From assembly GCF_024519315.1 (NCBI RefSeq), contig NZ_JANIIC010000021.1, forward strand, positions 1-64,000: DNA of 64,000 nt, in the 5' to 3' direction. Of this stretch, positions 24,393 through 33,076 are shown one piece after another. This DNA is from Streptomyces malaysiensis subsp. samsunensis. Its GTDB lineage: Bacteria > Actinomycetota > Actinomycetes > Streptomycetales > Streptomycetaceae. The notes beneath the pieces are model-generated. The model saw only the letters and a list, made by a program, of their open reading frames with translations, was not told where the DNA came from and did not search any database. Within the stretch, counting starts at the first letter, position 1. Each line of letters opens with the position of its first letter. A program made the position numbers and the translations under genes.

Positions 24393-25562
24393 ATGTCCAC
24401 AGCACCCCGTATCGCCATCGCCGGAGCAGGGCTGGGAGGGCTGACGCTGGCGCGTGTCCTGCACGTCCACGGCATCGCCTCGACCGTCTACGAGCTGGAC
24501 GCGTCGGCGACCGCCCGCGACCAGGGCGGCTCGCTGGACATGGATCCGGAGTCCGGCCGGCAAGCCCTGCTGCACGCCGGTCTGCTCGAGGAGTTCCGGC
24601 CGCTCAGCCGCCCCGAGGACGGGGAGCTGCGCCTGCTCGGCAAGGACGCCACGGTCGGCTTCCGCATCCCCGCGCCGGAACCGGGCGAGGGGGACGAGGG
24701 CGAGGAGCGCCCCGAGATCGACCGCCGGGCGCTGAGGGATCTGCTGCTGCGCTCACTGCCCGAGGGGACGGTCCGCTGGGGCCACAAGGTCCGCTCGGCC
24801 TCCCCCGGCGCGGGGCGGCCCGCGCTCACCCTGTCCGACGGCCGGACCGTCGAGGCGGATCTGCTGGTCGGCGCGGACGGGGCGTGGTCCAGGATCCGGC
24901 CCCTGGTGTCCGAAGCCGACCCGGTCTACTCGGGGCTGTCGTACGTCGACTGTCTGCTGCGCGACGTCGACACCCGGCACCCCGCCGTCGCCGAACTCGT
25001 GGGCCGGGGAACGATGTTCGCCCTGGCGGACGAGAAGGGGCTGATCGCCCAGCGCAACGGCGGCGACCGGGTCCGCGTCTACGCCGCCGTCAAGGCGCCG
25101 GAGGAGTGGAGCCGTTCCGGCCTGATCGACCCCGCCGACCCGGTGGCGGCCAAGAAGCGGCTGCTGGACCTCTTCCCCGACTGGGACGAGGGGCTGCGCG
25201 CGCTGATCGCCGAAAGCGACGGCCCGCTCGTCGCCCGGCCCATCCACGCCCTGCCCATCGACCACCGCTGGGACCGGATGCCCGGTGTCACGCTCCTGGG
25301 CGACGCCGCCCATCTGATGTCCCCCTTCGCCGGGGCGGGCGCCAACCTCGCCATGCTCGACGGCGCGGAACTCGGCCTCGCCCTCGCCACCCACGACGAT
25401 CTGGAGACGGCTCTGAACGCCTACGAGACACCCATGTTCCCGCGCGCCGAAGCGGCGGCCGCGCAGTCCGCCGACAACCTCACCGACTTCTTCCACCCGG
25501 ACGGTCTGCGGATCGCACGCGAGACCTTCATCGCGCTCACCTCGGGCGGTGAGGCCCGATGA
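24393..25562 (+). CDS. FAD-dependent monooxygenase, TetX-like
   Basis: 389 residues of a group A flavoprotein monooxygenase: FAD-binding GAGLGG at 11-16, DQGGSLDMDPESGRQAL loop as in TetX-type enzymes, ADLLVGADGAWSRIRPLV, and GDAAHLMSPFAGAGANLAM from ~303. Such enzymes hydroxylate aromatic or polyketide substrates; TetX members inactivate tetracyclines, but substrate cannot be set from sequence. GGGAGG lies 8 bases before the ATG. It is ATGA-coupled to the alpha/beta hydrolase and divergent from TetR, suggesting an inducible two-step detoxification or catabolic unit. Confidence 0.92.
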   Translation: MSTAPRIAIAGAGLGGLTLARVLHVHGIASTVYELDASATARDQGGSLDMDPESGRQALLHAGLLEEFRPLSRPEDGELRLLGKDATVGFRIPAPEPGEGDEGEERPEIDRRALRDLLLRSLPEGTVRWGHKVRSASPGAGRPALTLSDGRTVEADLLVGADGAWSRIRPLVSEADPVYSGLSYVDCLLRDVDTRHPAVAELVGRGTMFALADEKGLIAQRNGGDRVRVYAAVKAPEEWSRSGLIDPADPVAAKKRLLDLFPDWDEGLRALIAESDGPLVARPIHALPIDHRWDRMPGVTLLGDAAHLMSPFAGAGANLAMLDGAELGLALATHDDLETALNAYETPMFPRAEAAAAQSADNLTDFFHPDGLRIARETFIALTSGGEAR

Positions 25563-26314
25563 CCACCCACCGGACCGGCGGATTCACGCTCGAGCCCTAC
25601 CCCGGCCTCCCCCTGACGGTGCGGGACGTGGGCGCGGGCCGGCCCGTGCTCGTCCTGCACGGCGGTGGCGGGCCCGCCACCATGGCCGGTGTCGTGGACC
25701 ACTTCGCCGCCACTTCCCGGGTGCTGGCGCCGACCCACCCGGGCTGGGAGGACACCCCGCGGCCCGAGTGGTTCTCGGACGTGGGCGACCTCGTCGAGAC
25801 CTATCTGGACCTGTTGGACGACCACGATCTGCGCGATGTCCTGGTCATCGGCAGCTCCTTCGGCGGCTGGATCGCCTCCGAGATGACCGTGCGCGACCGG
25901 GGCCACCGCATCGGCGGGCTGATCATCACGGGCGCCTTCGGCACGGAGGTCGAGGGGCATGAGGTGCGGTTCCCCACCGCGCCGCCCGGCCCGCCGCCCG
26001 GTGAGGGGTCCGGCGCGCCCGCACCGCGCCGGGGCCCCTCGCCCGCGGCCCTCCAGGCGCTGGTGGCCTACGCGGGGCCGTCGAAGTCGGATCCGAAGCT
26101 GCTGCACCGGCTGGCCCGGGTGACCGTGCCCGCCCTCGCGGTGTGGGGAGCGGACGACACCGTCGTCCCGCCCGACTTCGGCCGCGCGTACGCCGCCGCC
26201 ATCCCCGGGGCGCGCTTCGCGCTGATCCCGGGCGCGGGCCACCTCCCCACCCGGGAGGCCCCGGAGACCACCTTCGCCGCGATCGACGACTTCCTGGCCT
26301 CCATCGGGCGGTGA
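25559..26314 (+). CDS. Alpha/beta-fold hydrolase
   Basis: 251 residues with an oxyanion-hole VLHGGGG, a nucleophile elbow GSSFGG (Ser100 expected as nucleophile), an acid in WGADDTVVPPDF and a terminal His in IPGAGHLPTRE. The middle (~135-165) is a Pro/Gly-rich insertion between the core and the lid. Its ATG overlaps the monooxygenase stop, so it likely acts on the same compound or its product, perhaps ester or lactone cleavage after hydroxylation. It is convergent with the dipeptidase gene 134 bases on; a GGCGGGGC-type direct repeat lies at the junction. Confidence 0.9.
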   Translation: MTTHRTGGFTLEPYPGLPLTVRDVGAGRPVLVLHGGGGPATMAGVVDHFAATSRVLAPTHPGWEDTPRPEWFSDVGDLVETYLDLLDDHDLRDVLVIGSSFGGWIASEMTVRDRGHRIGGLIITGAFGTEVEGHEVRFPTAPPGPPPGEGSGAPAPRRGPSPAALQALVAYAGPSKSDPKLLHRLARVTVPALAVWGADDTVVPPDFGRAYAAAIPGARFALIPGAGHLPTREAPETTFAAIDDFLASIGR

Positions 26315-26448
26315 GCGCTCCACCGGGATGGTGTGGGAAGCGCAGTGGGATGCCGTCGCTCGACCGCGGCACCGTCGTGGCCGGACGCGCCCCTTCGGGG
26401 CGGCCATTCACCCTCTTCAGACGGGGCGGTCCTCAGGCGGGGCAGTCC

Positions 26449-27528
26449 TCAGGCGGGGCGGCCCAGCTCCTTGCGGAAGAGCTCCAGCACATTGCCGCCG
26501 AGGATCTTCTCGATGTCCCCCTCGGGAAGGCCCCTTCGGACCAGCGCCTCGGTCACCAGAGGCAGTCCGCGGGGGCCTTCGAGGCCGGGCACCAGCCACC
26601 GGGCGTACTCGACGTCCTCGCAGCAGGGCGGGGTGGTGTCCACACTGACCTCCTTGATGAAGTCCGGCCCCAGACCCACATGGCCGACGCCGATCACCTC
26701 GGCGATGTGGACGATGTGATCGGCCAGCCGGTCCACCGTGCGGTCGGCCTGGTCCATGGCCAGGAACTCACCGAGGAAGTTGACGCACACCGTGCCGCCG
26801 GTCGCGGCGATCCCGCGCAACTGCTCGTCGGTGAGGTTGCGATGGTGGTCGAGCAGGGCGCGGGCGGAAGAGTGGGTGGCCAGCACGGGGCGGGTGGCCA
26901 GCTCCAGCACATGGGCGACCCCGGAGGCGCCGAGATGGGAGACGTCGAAGAGGATGCCCAGACGCTCCATCTCCTTCAGCGCCAGGACCCCGGCCTCGGT
27001 GAGCCGACTCCCGGTGGCGTCCTCACCGCTGCCGTCGGCCAGGGCGGTACGGCCCCAGTGGGCGAGCGAGGCGATACGCACCCCGAGGCGGTGCAGGGTC
27101 GGCAGGAGCTCCACATTCGCGTCCAGCCCAGGGGCGCTCTCCAGCGCCAGCACCAGGGCGATCCGGCCGTCGGCGAGCGCCGCGTCGATGTCGTCGCCGT
27201 CCAGGCACAGCCGTACCTCGCCGGCGTTGCCCTCGGCGAGGGTGTGGGCGCACTCGATCATCCGCAGCGTCTCGCGCAGCGCGCCCTCGGGGCGGAACTG
27301 GTCGTCGATGAAGACCGGCAGCACCTGGAGGTCCACCCCGCCCTCGCGCAGCTGCGGCAGCCAGCGCTCCCGGAAGTAGCCGGCCCAGCGGTGCGGCGGG
27401 CGGGCGGTGACGGCTATCAGCAGGTCGTTATGGGCGTCGGCGACGACGGCGCGCCGGTGGAGTACATCGCTCATACGGGTGTCGATGGCCTTTCGTGGGA
27501 CGGCGGGGAGGGGGACGGCGGCGGTCAT
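26449..27528 (-). CDS. Membrane (renal) dipeptidase family peptidase M19
   Basis: 359 residues. Metal-binding DAHND at 31-35, LALESAPGL around 128 (the bridging Glu), SLAHWGR, FDVSHLG and THSSARALLDHHRNLTDEQL match the family 19 zinc dipeptidases, which cleave L-D or L-L dipeptides. The C-terminus ILGGNVLELFRKELG is typical. Actinobacterial members often act on D-amino acid dipeptides from cell-wall turnover or on antibiotics. The start is uncertain because the ribosome site is weak; MSDVLHRR, 18 codons later, is an alternative. It lies 187 bases downstream of the MarR gene. Confidence 0.92.
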   Translation of the reverse strand: MTAAVPLPAVPRKAIDTRMSDVLHRRAVVADAHNDLLIAVTARPPHRWAGYFRERWLPQLREGGVDLQVLPVFIDDQFRPEGALRETLRMIECAHTLAEGNAGEVRLCLDGDDIDAALADGRIALVLALESAPGLDANVELLPTLHRLGVRIASLAHWGRTALADGSGEDATGSRLTEAGVLALKEMERLGILFDVSHLGASGVAHVLELATRPVLATHSSARALLDHHRNLTDEQLRGIAATGGTVCVNFLGEFLAMDQADRTVDRLADHIVHIAEVIGVGHVGLGPDFIKEVSVDTTPPCCEDVEYARWLVPGLEGPRGLPLVTEALVRRGLPEGDIEKILGGNVLELFRKELGRPA

Positions 27529-27715
27529 GGTGACCTACGAACCGCCAGCCGGTCCATGGATTTTCCTGCGGCGGACGGGGATCGCCTCCCCGGCGTGGAC
27601 ACCGTGGACCCGGCGGACCCGGCGGACTGATCGTGGACGCGTTGGTCCGCCCCGCCCCCGGCCGCATCCAGTGGGGGTGGTGCCGAAGCAGAGCGCCGAG
27701 GCGATCGTCAGCAGC

Positions 27716-28321
27716 TCACCCATGGTCCGTACGGGCCTCGTCCCCGGCGGCGGACCCGGCGGCCGACCCGGCAGGGGATCCGGCCGCTGCCCGGGTGGCC
27801 GCCCGGTCCGCCGCGCCGACCGGGCACTCCACACCGTCGGGGGCGCAGGCGGCCCGGTCGCACAGCCGGCACATCCGGTCGGCCGAGCCGCTGCCCTGGC
27901 AGAGCCCGTCGAGCAGCTTCGCCAGCAGTGCGCCGAGGTCGCGGACCTCCGTGTCGCCGAGGCCGTCCAGCACCCCGGTGAGCCGGGAGGTTCGCGAGAC
28001 CAGCAGCTGTCCGGCGGTCCGCCGCCCTTTGCCGGTGGGGTGGACCCCGGTCCAATTGCCGACCGTGCGCCGCCGCTCGACCAGCGCCTCCCGCTCCAGC
28101 CCGTCGACCATCCGCACCGCCGCGGACTGGGTGAGCCCCACCCGGCGGCCGAGCTCGGTCACGCTCACACCGGGGTCGGCGCGGAGCACGATCAGCGCGG
28201 CGGCCGCGCTCATGCTCAGACGGGAGGCGGCGGCCGGGGCGCCGAGCGGATCGTCCGTGATCGCCAGCGCCGTGGCTGGGTGAGCCGATGCGCCGCCCGG
28301 CGGGGTGAGAGGATCGGACAC
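27716..28321 (-). CDS. MarR-family regulator with Cys-rich tail
   Basis: 201 residues from a GTG. A winged-helix MarR domain spans ~38-112 (VSVTELGRRVGLTQSAAVRM recognition region, then VHPTGKGRRTAGQLL wing). After it come five Cys in 26 residues (141, 151, 154, 159, 166: CRLCDRAACAPDGVECPV), then an Ala/Gly-rich tail. The Cys spacing suggests metal or redox sensing, though this is inference. It is divergent from the MBL gene by only 25 bases, so promoter and operator overlap. The GTG lacks a strong ribosome site; a leaderless or slightly different start is possible. Confidence 0.82.
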   Translation of the reverse strand: MSDPLTPPGGASAHPATALAITDDPLGAPAAASRLSMSAAAALIVLRADPGVSVTELGRRVGLTQSAAVRMVDGLEREALVERRRTVGNWTGVHPTGKGRRTAGQLLVSRTSRLTGVLDGLGDTEVRDLGALLAKLLDGLCQGSGSADRMCRLCDRAACAPDGVECPVGAADRAATRAAAGSPAGSAAGSAAGDEARTDHG

Positions 28322-28346
28322 ACGGCCCGAGGGACGGAGGCGGCAG

Positions 28347-29129
28347 ATGTCGGTGGAGATCACCTGGTGGGGGCATGCCACCGCGACCGTGCGGGACTCC
28401 GGCGTACGGGTGCTGACCGATCCCCTCTTCGTACGGCGCCTGGCCCATCTGCGGCGCCGCCGCGGGGCCGTACCACCGGCGGCCGCGGCGGTGGTGGACG
28501 TGGCGCTGGTCTCGCATCTGCACGCCGACCATCTGCACCCCGGCTCGCTGGCCAAACTGCCGCCCGGCACCCGGCTGGTGGTGCCACGCGGGGCCGGGCG
28601 GGCGGTGCCCGGGCTGCGGCGGGTGGTGGCGGCGCGGGGGCTGCGGGTGACCGAGATGGTGCCGGGGGACGTGTGCGCGGTCGGCGAGGTGCGGATCCGG
28701 GCGGTTCCGGCCGCGCACGACGGACGGCGGCTGCCGTACGGGCCGAGCCGGGTGCCCGCGCTGGGGTATGTGCTCAGCGGCGAGTCGACCACGTACTTCG
28801 CGGGGGACACCGGGCTGTTCGACCGGATGCCGGAGGCGGTGGGCCCGTGCGATGTGGCGCTGCTTCCGGTGGGCGGCTGGGGACCCTACCTCGGCCCCGG
28901 CCATCTCGACGCGGGCCGCGCCGCACAGGCGCTGGCGCGGCTGGGGGCACGCTGCGCGGTGCCGGTGCACTACGGGACGTACTGGCCGATCGGGATGGAC
29001 GCCATCCGTCCGCATGAATTCCACTCCCCCGGCGAGGACTTCGTGCGCCACGCCGGGCGGCTGGCCCCCGACACGGTGGTGCACCGGCTGGGGCACGGGG
29101 AGTGCGTCCGGCTGGAGCCCGCCAGGTGA
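28347..29129 (+). CDS. MBL-fold metallo-hydrolase (UlaG-like)
   Basis: 260 residues of the metallo-beta-lactamase fold: ITWWGHATATVRDSGVRVLT start as in UlaG/L-ascorbate-6-phosphate lactonase-like proteins, metal motif SHLHADHLHPG (His57, His59, Asp61, His62), TYFAGDTGLF with the fourth ligand Asp and a late VPVHYGTYWPIG. GGAGG sits 8 bases before the ATG. The substrate is unknown. It overlaps the DedA-like gene as TGATG, so the two are a coupled pair, divergent from the Cys-rich MarR. Confidence 0.9.
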   Translation: MSVEITWWGHATATVRDSGVRVLTDPLFVRRLAHLRRRRGAVPPAAAAVVDVALVSHLHADHLHPGSLAKLPPGTRLVVPRGAGRAVPGLRRVVAARGLRVTEMVPGDVCAVGEVRIRAVPAAHDGRRLPYGPSRVPALGYVLSGESTTYFAGDTGLFDRMPEAVGPCDVALLPVGGWGPYLGPGHLDAGRAAQALARLGARCAVPVHYGTYWPIGMDAIRPHEFHSPGEDFVRHAGRLAPDTVVHRLGHGECVRLEPAR

Positions 29130-29794
29130 TGGGGGATCTGGCGGATCTCGCGCGGAGCGTGCCGTCCGAGTCGACCCAGCAGGCGGTGGGGTACCCCTCG
29201 CTGTTCCTGCTGGTGGTGTTCGGGTCGCTGGTGCCGGTGGTGCCCACCGGAGCGGTGGTCTCCTCGGCGGCCGTGGTCGCCATCCACCAGACCGCTCCCC
29301 CGCTGTCGCTGCTGGTGGTCTTCGGGGTGGGCGCGCTGGCGGCCTTCTCCGGCGATGTGATGCTCTACTGGCTCGGGCGGCGCGGAGTGCGCTCGAAGAA
29401 CGGCTCGCGATGGCTGGAGCGGATCCACGACCACGCGGCGCCGGAGCGGCTGAACCAGGCGCGGGAGCGGCTGGAGGAGCACGGGGTGGCGGTTCTGGTG
29501 CTGTCCCGGCTGATCCCGGCGGGGCGGATACCGGTGATGCTGGCCTGTTTGCTGGCCCGCTGGCCGCTGCGGAGGTTCGCACGGGGCGCCGGACCCGCGG
29601 CGCTGGCCTGGGCGGCCACGTACCAGCTGATCGGGATCCTGGGCGGCTCGCTCTTCCCCGAACCGTGGGAGGGCGTGGCGGCGGCCGTGGTGCTGACGGT
29701 GGCGATCAGCACGACCCCCGCGCTGTGGCGACGGCTACGGCGCCGTACCCCGCACGACGCCCGGAGCGAGGCCCGGAGCGAGGCCGCGGGCTGA
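29129..29794 (+). CDS. DedA/VTT-family membrane protein
   Basis: 221 residues with about five hydrophobic segments. The VTT domain is shown by VFGSLVPVVPTGAVVSSAAVV, GDVMLYWLGRRGVRSKNG and a late LVLSRLIPAGRIPVMLACLLA. DedA-family members are envelope proteins linked to membrane potential or lipid scrambling. The start is set by the TGATG overlap with the MBL gene. The C-terminus is Arg-rich. Confidence 0.88.
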   Translation: MGDLADLARSVPSESTQQAVGYPSLFLLVVFGSLVPVVPTGAVVSSAAVVAIHQTAPPLSLLVVFGVGALAAFSGDVMLYWLGRRGVRSKNGSRWLERIHDHAAPERLNQARERLEEHGVAVLVLSRLIPAGRIPVMLACLLARWPLRRFARGAGPAALAWAATYQLIGILGGSLFPEPWEGVAAAVVLTVAISTTPALWRRLRRRTPHDARSEARSEAAG

Positions 29795-29811
29795 CGCCCC
29801 TTCGCCCCGGA

Positions 29812-29829
29812 CCGGGCCCGACGGCCCGG
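29812..29829 (+). terminator. Possible terminator of the MBL-DedA pair
   Basis: A compact CCGGGCC-CGAC-GGCCCGG hairpin 17 bases after the DedA stop; no T-run follows. The rest of the 228-base gap up to the hydroxylase stop (30023) is GC-rich with a repeated GGCGCGGCGGCCCG word and no gene. Confidence 0.4.
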
Positions 29830-30022
29830 CCCGTTCCGGCAACACCCCTGCCGCACCGGCCCGCCCGGCGCGCCTTACGCGGCGGGGCTCGCCACCCCGG
29901 CCGCCCCGCCCACCCCGGCCGCCTGGCGCGGCGGCCCGGCACCCGGCGCGGCGGCCCGTCACCCTGAGCCGAGGGCACCCGGGACAGCGGCATCCAGGAC
30001 AGCGGCACCCAGGAAGACCGGG

Positions 30023-31660
30023 TCAGCCGTCGAGGCGCAGGACCTCGCGCAGCGCACACGTCAGCGCGGCCTCCGGGTCGGGCACCGAGCGCTCCACCCG
30101 CCAGGCGACGAAGCCGTCGGGGCGGACCAGGACCGCTCCGTCGGGGGCGGTGCCGTGGAGTTCGGCCCAGTCCACACCCGGTTCGGGGGCCAGTTCATGG
30201 TCGGGTCCTTCGCCCACCCGGTAGCAGTCCAGTGGTACGCCGAGGGCGTCGGCGGCGCGTTGGCCCGCCTCGTACCAGGAGGCGCCGCCGGGTCCGGTGA
30301 GCAGTACACAGGTGCGCTCGTACAGATCGAGGGTGGACAGCCGCACCCCGCAGCGGTGCACCCACATATGGGGCGCGCGGCCGCCGGGTTCGGCCGAGAC
30401 CTCGAACTGGTCGGGCACCGCGGGCGCGGCGGGGTCGGCGCCGACGACCGCGCCGCGCACATAGCGGTAGCCCATGGCGACCGCCATCACATTGCTCTGC
30501 GGGCCCTCGGTGGCGGGTGCCGAGTAGCCGGGGTGGCTGTGCTCGGCCGAACGGGCGGCGGCGCGGGCGCTGGTGGCCTTGGCGACCGGCCGCCGCTCCA
30601 TGCCGTAGGTCTCCAGGAGTCCGGGGCCCGCCCAGCCGCCCATGACGGCGGCGATCTTCCAAGCCAGGTTGTGGGCGTCCTGGATACCGGTGTTGGAGCC
30701 GAAGGCGCCGGTGGGCGACATCTCGTGGGCGGAGTCCCCGGCGAGGAAGACCCGGCCGTCGGAGTAGTGGTCCGCGACCCGCTCGGCCGCGTGCCAGGGC
30801 GCCTTTCCGGTGACCTCGACCTCCAGGTCGGGCATGCCGACGGCGGTGCGGATGTGCCGGGCGCAGCGCTCGTCGTCGAACGCCTCCAGCGGCTCGCCGT
30901 GCTCGGGGTGCCAGGGGGCGTGGAAGACCCACTGCTCCTGGTTGTCGACCGGCAGCAGCGCCCCGTCGGCCTCCGGGTTGGTGAGGTAGCAGGCGATGAA
31001 GTGGCGGTCCCCGACGGCGTCCGCGAGCCGCTTGGCGCGGAAGGTGACGGACACGTTGTGGAACAGCTCACCGCGTCCGCTCTGCCCGATGCCGAGCGCC
31101 TCGCGCACCGGGCTGCGGGGGCCGTCGGCGGCGATGAGGTAGTCGGCGCGGACCGTGGAGCGCCGCTCGGACCTGCGGTCCAGAAGCGTGGCGGTGACCC
31201 CGTCCGGGTCCTGCTCGAAGGAGATCAGCTCGGTGGAGAACCGCAGCTCGCCACCGAGTCCCTGGGCCGCGTCCAACAGCACCGGCTCCAGGTCGTTCTG
31301 GCTGCACAGACACCATCCGGCGGGGCTGATCCGGGCGGCCTTGCCACCCGGATCCATCTCCCGGAAGAGCCAGTTGCCCTCGGTACCGGTCAGGGACGGG
31401 GTCTGGAGGATTCCGTGGTTGTCGGCCAGGACGGACGCTGCCTCGCGGATCGCGGACTCCACTCCGGCGGTGCGGAACAGTTCCATCGTCCGGATGTTGT
31501 TCCCCCGTCCGCGCGGGTGGTGCGAGGTGCGCGGATGTTTTTCGACCAGCAGATGACCGATCCCCAGTCGGCCCAGGAACAGTGAGGCGGACAGGCCCAC
31601 CAGGGAGCCGCCCGCGATGAGGACGGGCACACGCTCAGCATTGTCGGCAAGACGGTTCAT
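30023..31660 (-). CDS. whiE-ORFVIII: FAD-dependent polyketide hydroxylase, whiE ORFVIII type
   Basis: 545 residues: GGSLVG at 17-22 (FAD dinucleotide loop), AADGPRSPVREALG at ~177-190, GDSAHEMSPTGAFGSNTG at 308-325, and a C-terminal thioredoxin-like domain (~420-545) as in aromatic polyketide hydroxylases of the aklavinone/tetracenomycin type. It is divergent from the seven-gene spore-pigment operon, the same arrangement as S. coelicolor whiE ORFVIII. In that system its promoter is sporulation-linked and the enzyme makes a late pigment modification. The start MNRLADNAERVP is chosen from domain position; the ribosome site is weak. Confidence 0.92.
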   Translation of the reverse strand: MNRLADNAERVPVLIAGGSLVGLSASLFLGRLGIGHLLVEKHPRTSHHPRGRGNNIRTMELFRTAGVESAIREAASVLADNHGILQTPSLTGTEGNWLFREMDPGGKAARISPAGWCLCSQNDLEPVLLDAAQGLGGELRFSTELISFEQDPDGVTATLLDRRSERRSTVRADYLIAADGPRSPVREALGIGQSGRGELFHNVSVTFRAKRLADAVGDRHFIACYLTNPEADGALLPVDNQEQWVFHAPWHPEHGEPLEAFDDERCARHIRTAVGMPDLEVEVTGKAPWHAAERVADHYSDGRVFLAGDSAHEMSPTGAFGSNTGIQDAHNLAWKIAAVMGGWAGPGLLETYGMERRPVAKATSARAAARSAEHSHPGYSAPATEGPQSNVMAVAMGYRYVRGAVVGADPAAPAVPDQFEVSAEPGGRAPHMWVHRCGVRLSTLDLYERTCVLLTGPGGASWYEAGQRAADALGVPLDCYRVGEGPDHELAPEPGVDWAELHGTAPDGAVLVRPDGFVAWRVERSVPDPEAALTCALREVLRLDG

Positions 31661-31824
31661 TGTGCTGCTATGCCCGGTGTTTCCGGGCTCCTCCGGGGCG
31701 CTGACCAGGCGTCGCTCGGATGGCTCACATATCTCGCGCCATTGGTGGGAGCGTCCCACGATCGTCTAACGAGCGGGTGTCCTCGATGCCCGGAAGGACG
31801 CGTCCGCGAAATAAGGAGTGGAAT
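31661..31824. promoter_or_regulatory. Divergent promoter region of the spore pigment cluster
   Basis: The 164-base gap separates the hydroxylase gene from the pigment operon and must hold both promoters. A perfect inverted repeat GTGGGA-GCG-TCCCAC lies at 31745-31759, near the middle, so it could serve as an operator for both directions. AAGGAG precedes the ORFI-type start. I could not pick -10/-35 boxes with confidence. In S. coelicolor the corresponding promoters are active late in sporulation. Confidence 0.6.
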
Positions 31825-33003
31825 ATGAGCACCCTGTCCGACATTCCGGAGACCACGGTGAACCAGTCACCGACGACCGTGGAATCCGCTCTCACCGACA
31901 CCAGATTGCGCGTCGTCTTGCTGGTGCAGGTCAACAGCGGTGCCGAGCAGCGCTTTCTCCGTGCCTACGATCAGCTGTCCCAGCAGGTGGCCGCGGTGCC
32001 CGGGCACATCAGCGACCAGCTGTGCCAGTCGATCGAGAATCCCTCGCAGTGGCTGATCACCAGCGAATGGGAAAGCGCCCCTCCGTTCCTCGCCTGGGTG
32101 GACAGCCCCGCGCACCGGGAGATGGTCAAGCCCTTCCACGGCTGTGTGGAGGACACCCGCTCACTGCGGTTCAGCATCCTGCGGGAGACCCTGACCGCCG
32201 GATCCGCACCGGTCGATGTCACCACCCGGGGTGTCGACGCCGCGCTGCGGGTCGGCGACGGGCTGGTCCGGCAGGCGCTCACCTTCACGGTGAAGCCCGG
32301 CAGCGAGGACGCCGTCGCCAAGATCCTCGCCGATTACGCCTCCCCCGAGGCACGGGTCGACGAGGCCACCCGGCTCTCCCGCACCTCCGTGTTCATGAGC
32401 GCCAACCGGGTGGTGCGGGCCGTGGAGGTCAAGGGCGATCTGACCGCGGCGCTGCGCTTCGTGGCCCGGCAGCCGGAGATCAGGGCCGTCGAGGAGGCCA
32501 TCAATCCGTATCTGGAGGAGGACCGCAACCTCGACGACCCCGGCTCGGCACGGGAGTTCTTCGCACGAGCCTCCCTTCCGGTGGTCCACCACATGACGAC
32601 CGGCGGGCCGCGCCCCGCCCAGGGCGTCCACCGCCACGCCCTGATCTACCCGGTCAAGACCGGCTGTGGACCGGCGGTGGCCAGTCTGCTGGCCCGCCAG
32701 GACGAGCTGGCGGTGAACAAGGAGATGGCCGCGGAGCAGTCCGCCAAGACCCTGCTGAGCAGCACCATCTTCCAGCGTGACGACATCGTGGTCCGGCTGG
32801 TGGACCTGAGCGTGCCGCTGGACCACCTCCCGGCCATGGCGGCCGGTGTGAGCGGACGGCGGGCGGCCGCCGTGCTGGGCCGCCTCCTCGACCTCGGGGC
32901 GGACGGGGCGGTGATCGATCTGTCGGTCGACGACGGGCTGCGCCGCTTCCTCGCCGGCTGCGACATGACCCCGATCACCGACCGCCAGGCGGCGGACCAC
33001 TGA
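31825..33003 (+). CDS. whiE-ORFI: SchA/CurD-like spore pigment protein, whiE ORFI type
   Basis: 392 residues. Residues ~28-118 look like an antibiotic-biosynthesis-monooxygenase-type dimeric fold (LRVVLLVQVNSGAEQRFLRA, QWLITSEWESAPPFLAWV), and ~135-390 match the SchA/CurD-like domain (VRQALTFTVKPGSEDAVAKI, HRHALIYPVKTGCGPAVASL). The first gene of spore pigment operons is of this type (whiE ORFI, sch, cur clusters). Its reaction is not established. AAGGAG lies 8 bases before the ATG. Separated by 73 bases from the cupin gene, the largest gap in an otherwise overlapping operon. Confidence 0.9.
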   Translation: MSTLSDIPETTVNQSPTTVESALTDTRLRVVLLVQVNSGAEQRFLRAYDQLSQQVAAVPGHISDQLCQSIENPSQWLITSEWESAPPFLAWVDSPAHREMVKPFHGCVEDTRSLRFSILRETLTAGSAPVDVTTRGVDAALRVGDGLVRQALTFTVKPGSEDAVAKILADYASPEARVDEATRLSRTSVFMSANRVVRAVEVKGDLTAALRFVARQPEIRAVEEAINPYLEEDRNLDDPGSAREFFARASLPVVHHMTTGGPRPAQGVHRHALIYPVKTGCGPAVASLLARQDELAVNKEMAAEQSAKTLLSSTIFQRDDIVVRLVDLSVPLDHLPAMAAGVSGRRAAAVLGRLLDLGADGAVIDLSVDDGLRRFLAGCDMTPITDRQAADH

Positions 33004-33076
33004 CGACGTCTCTCCCCCTTCGCACCTTTCCACCCCCTTGGCGCGGACCGCGCAACGCTACCTGGAGGAAGCCATC

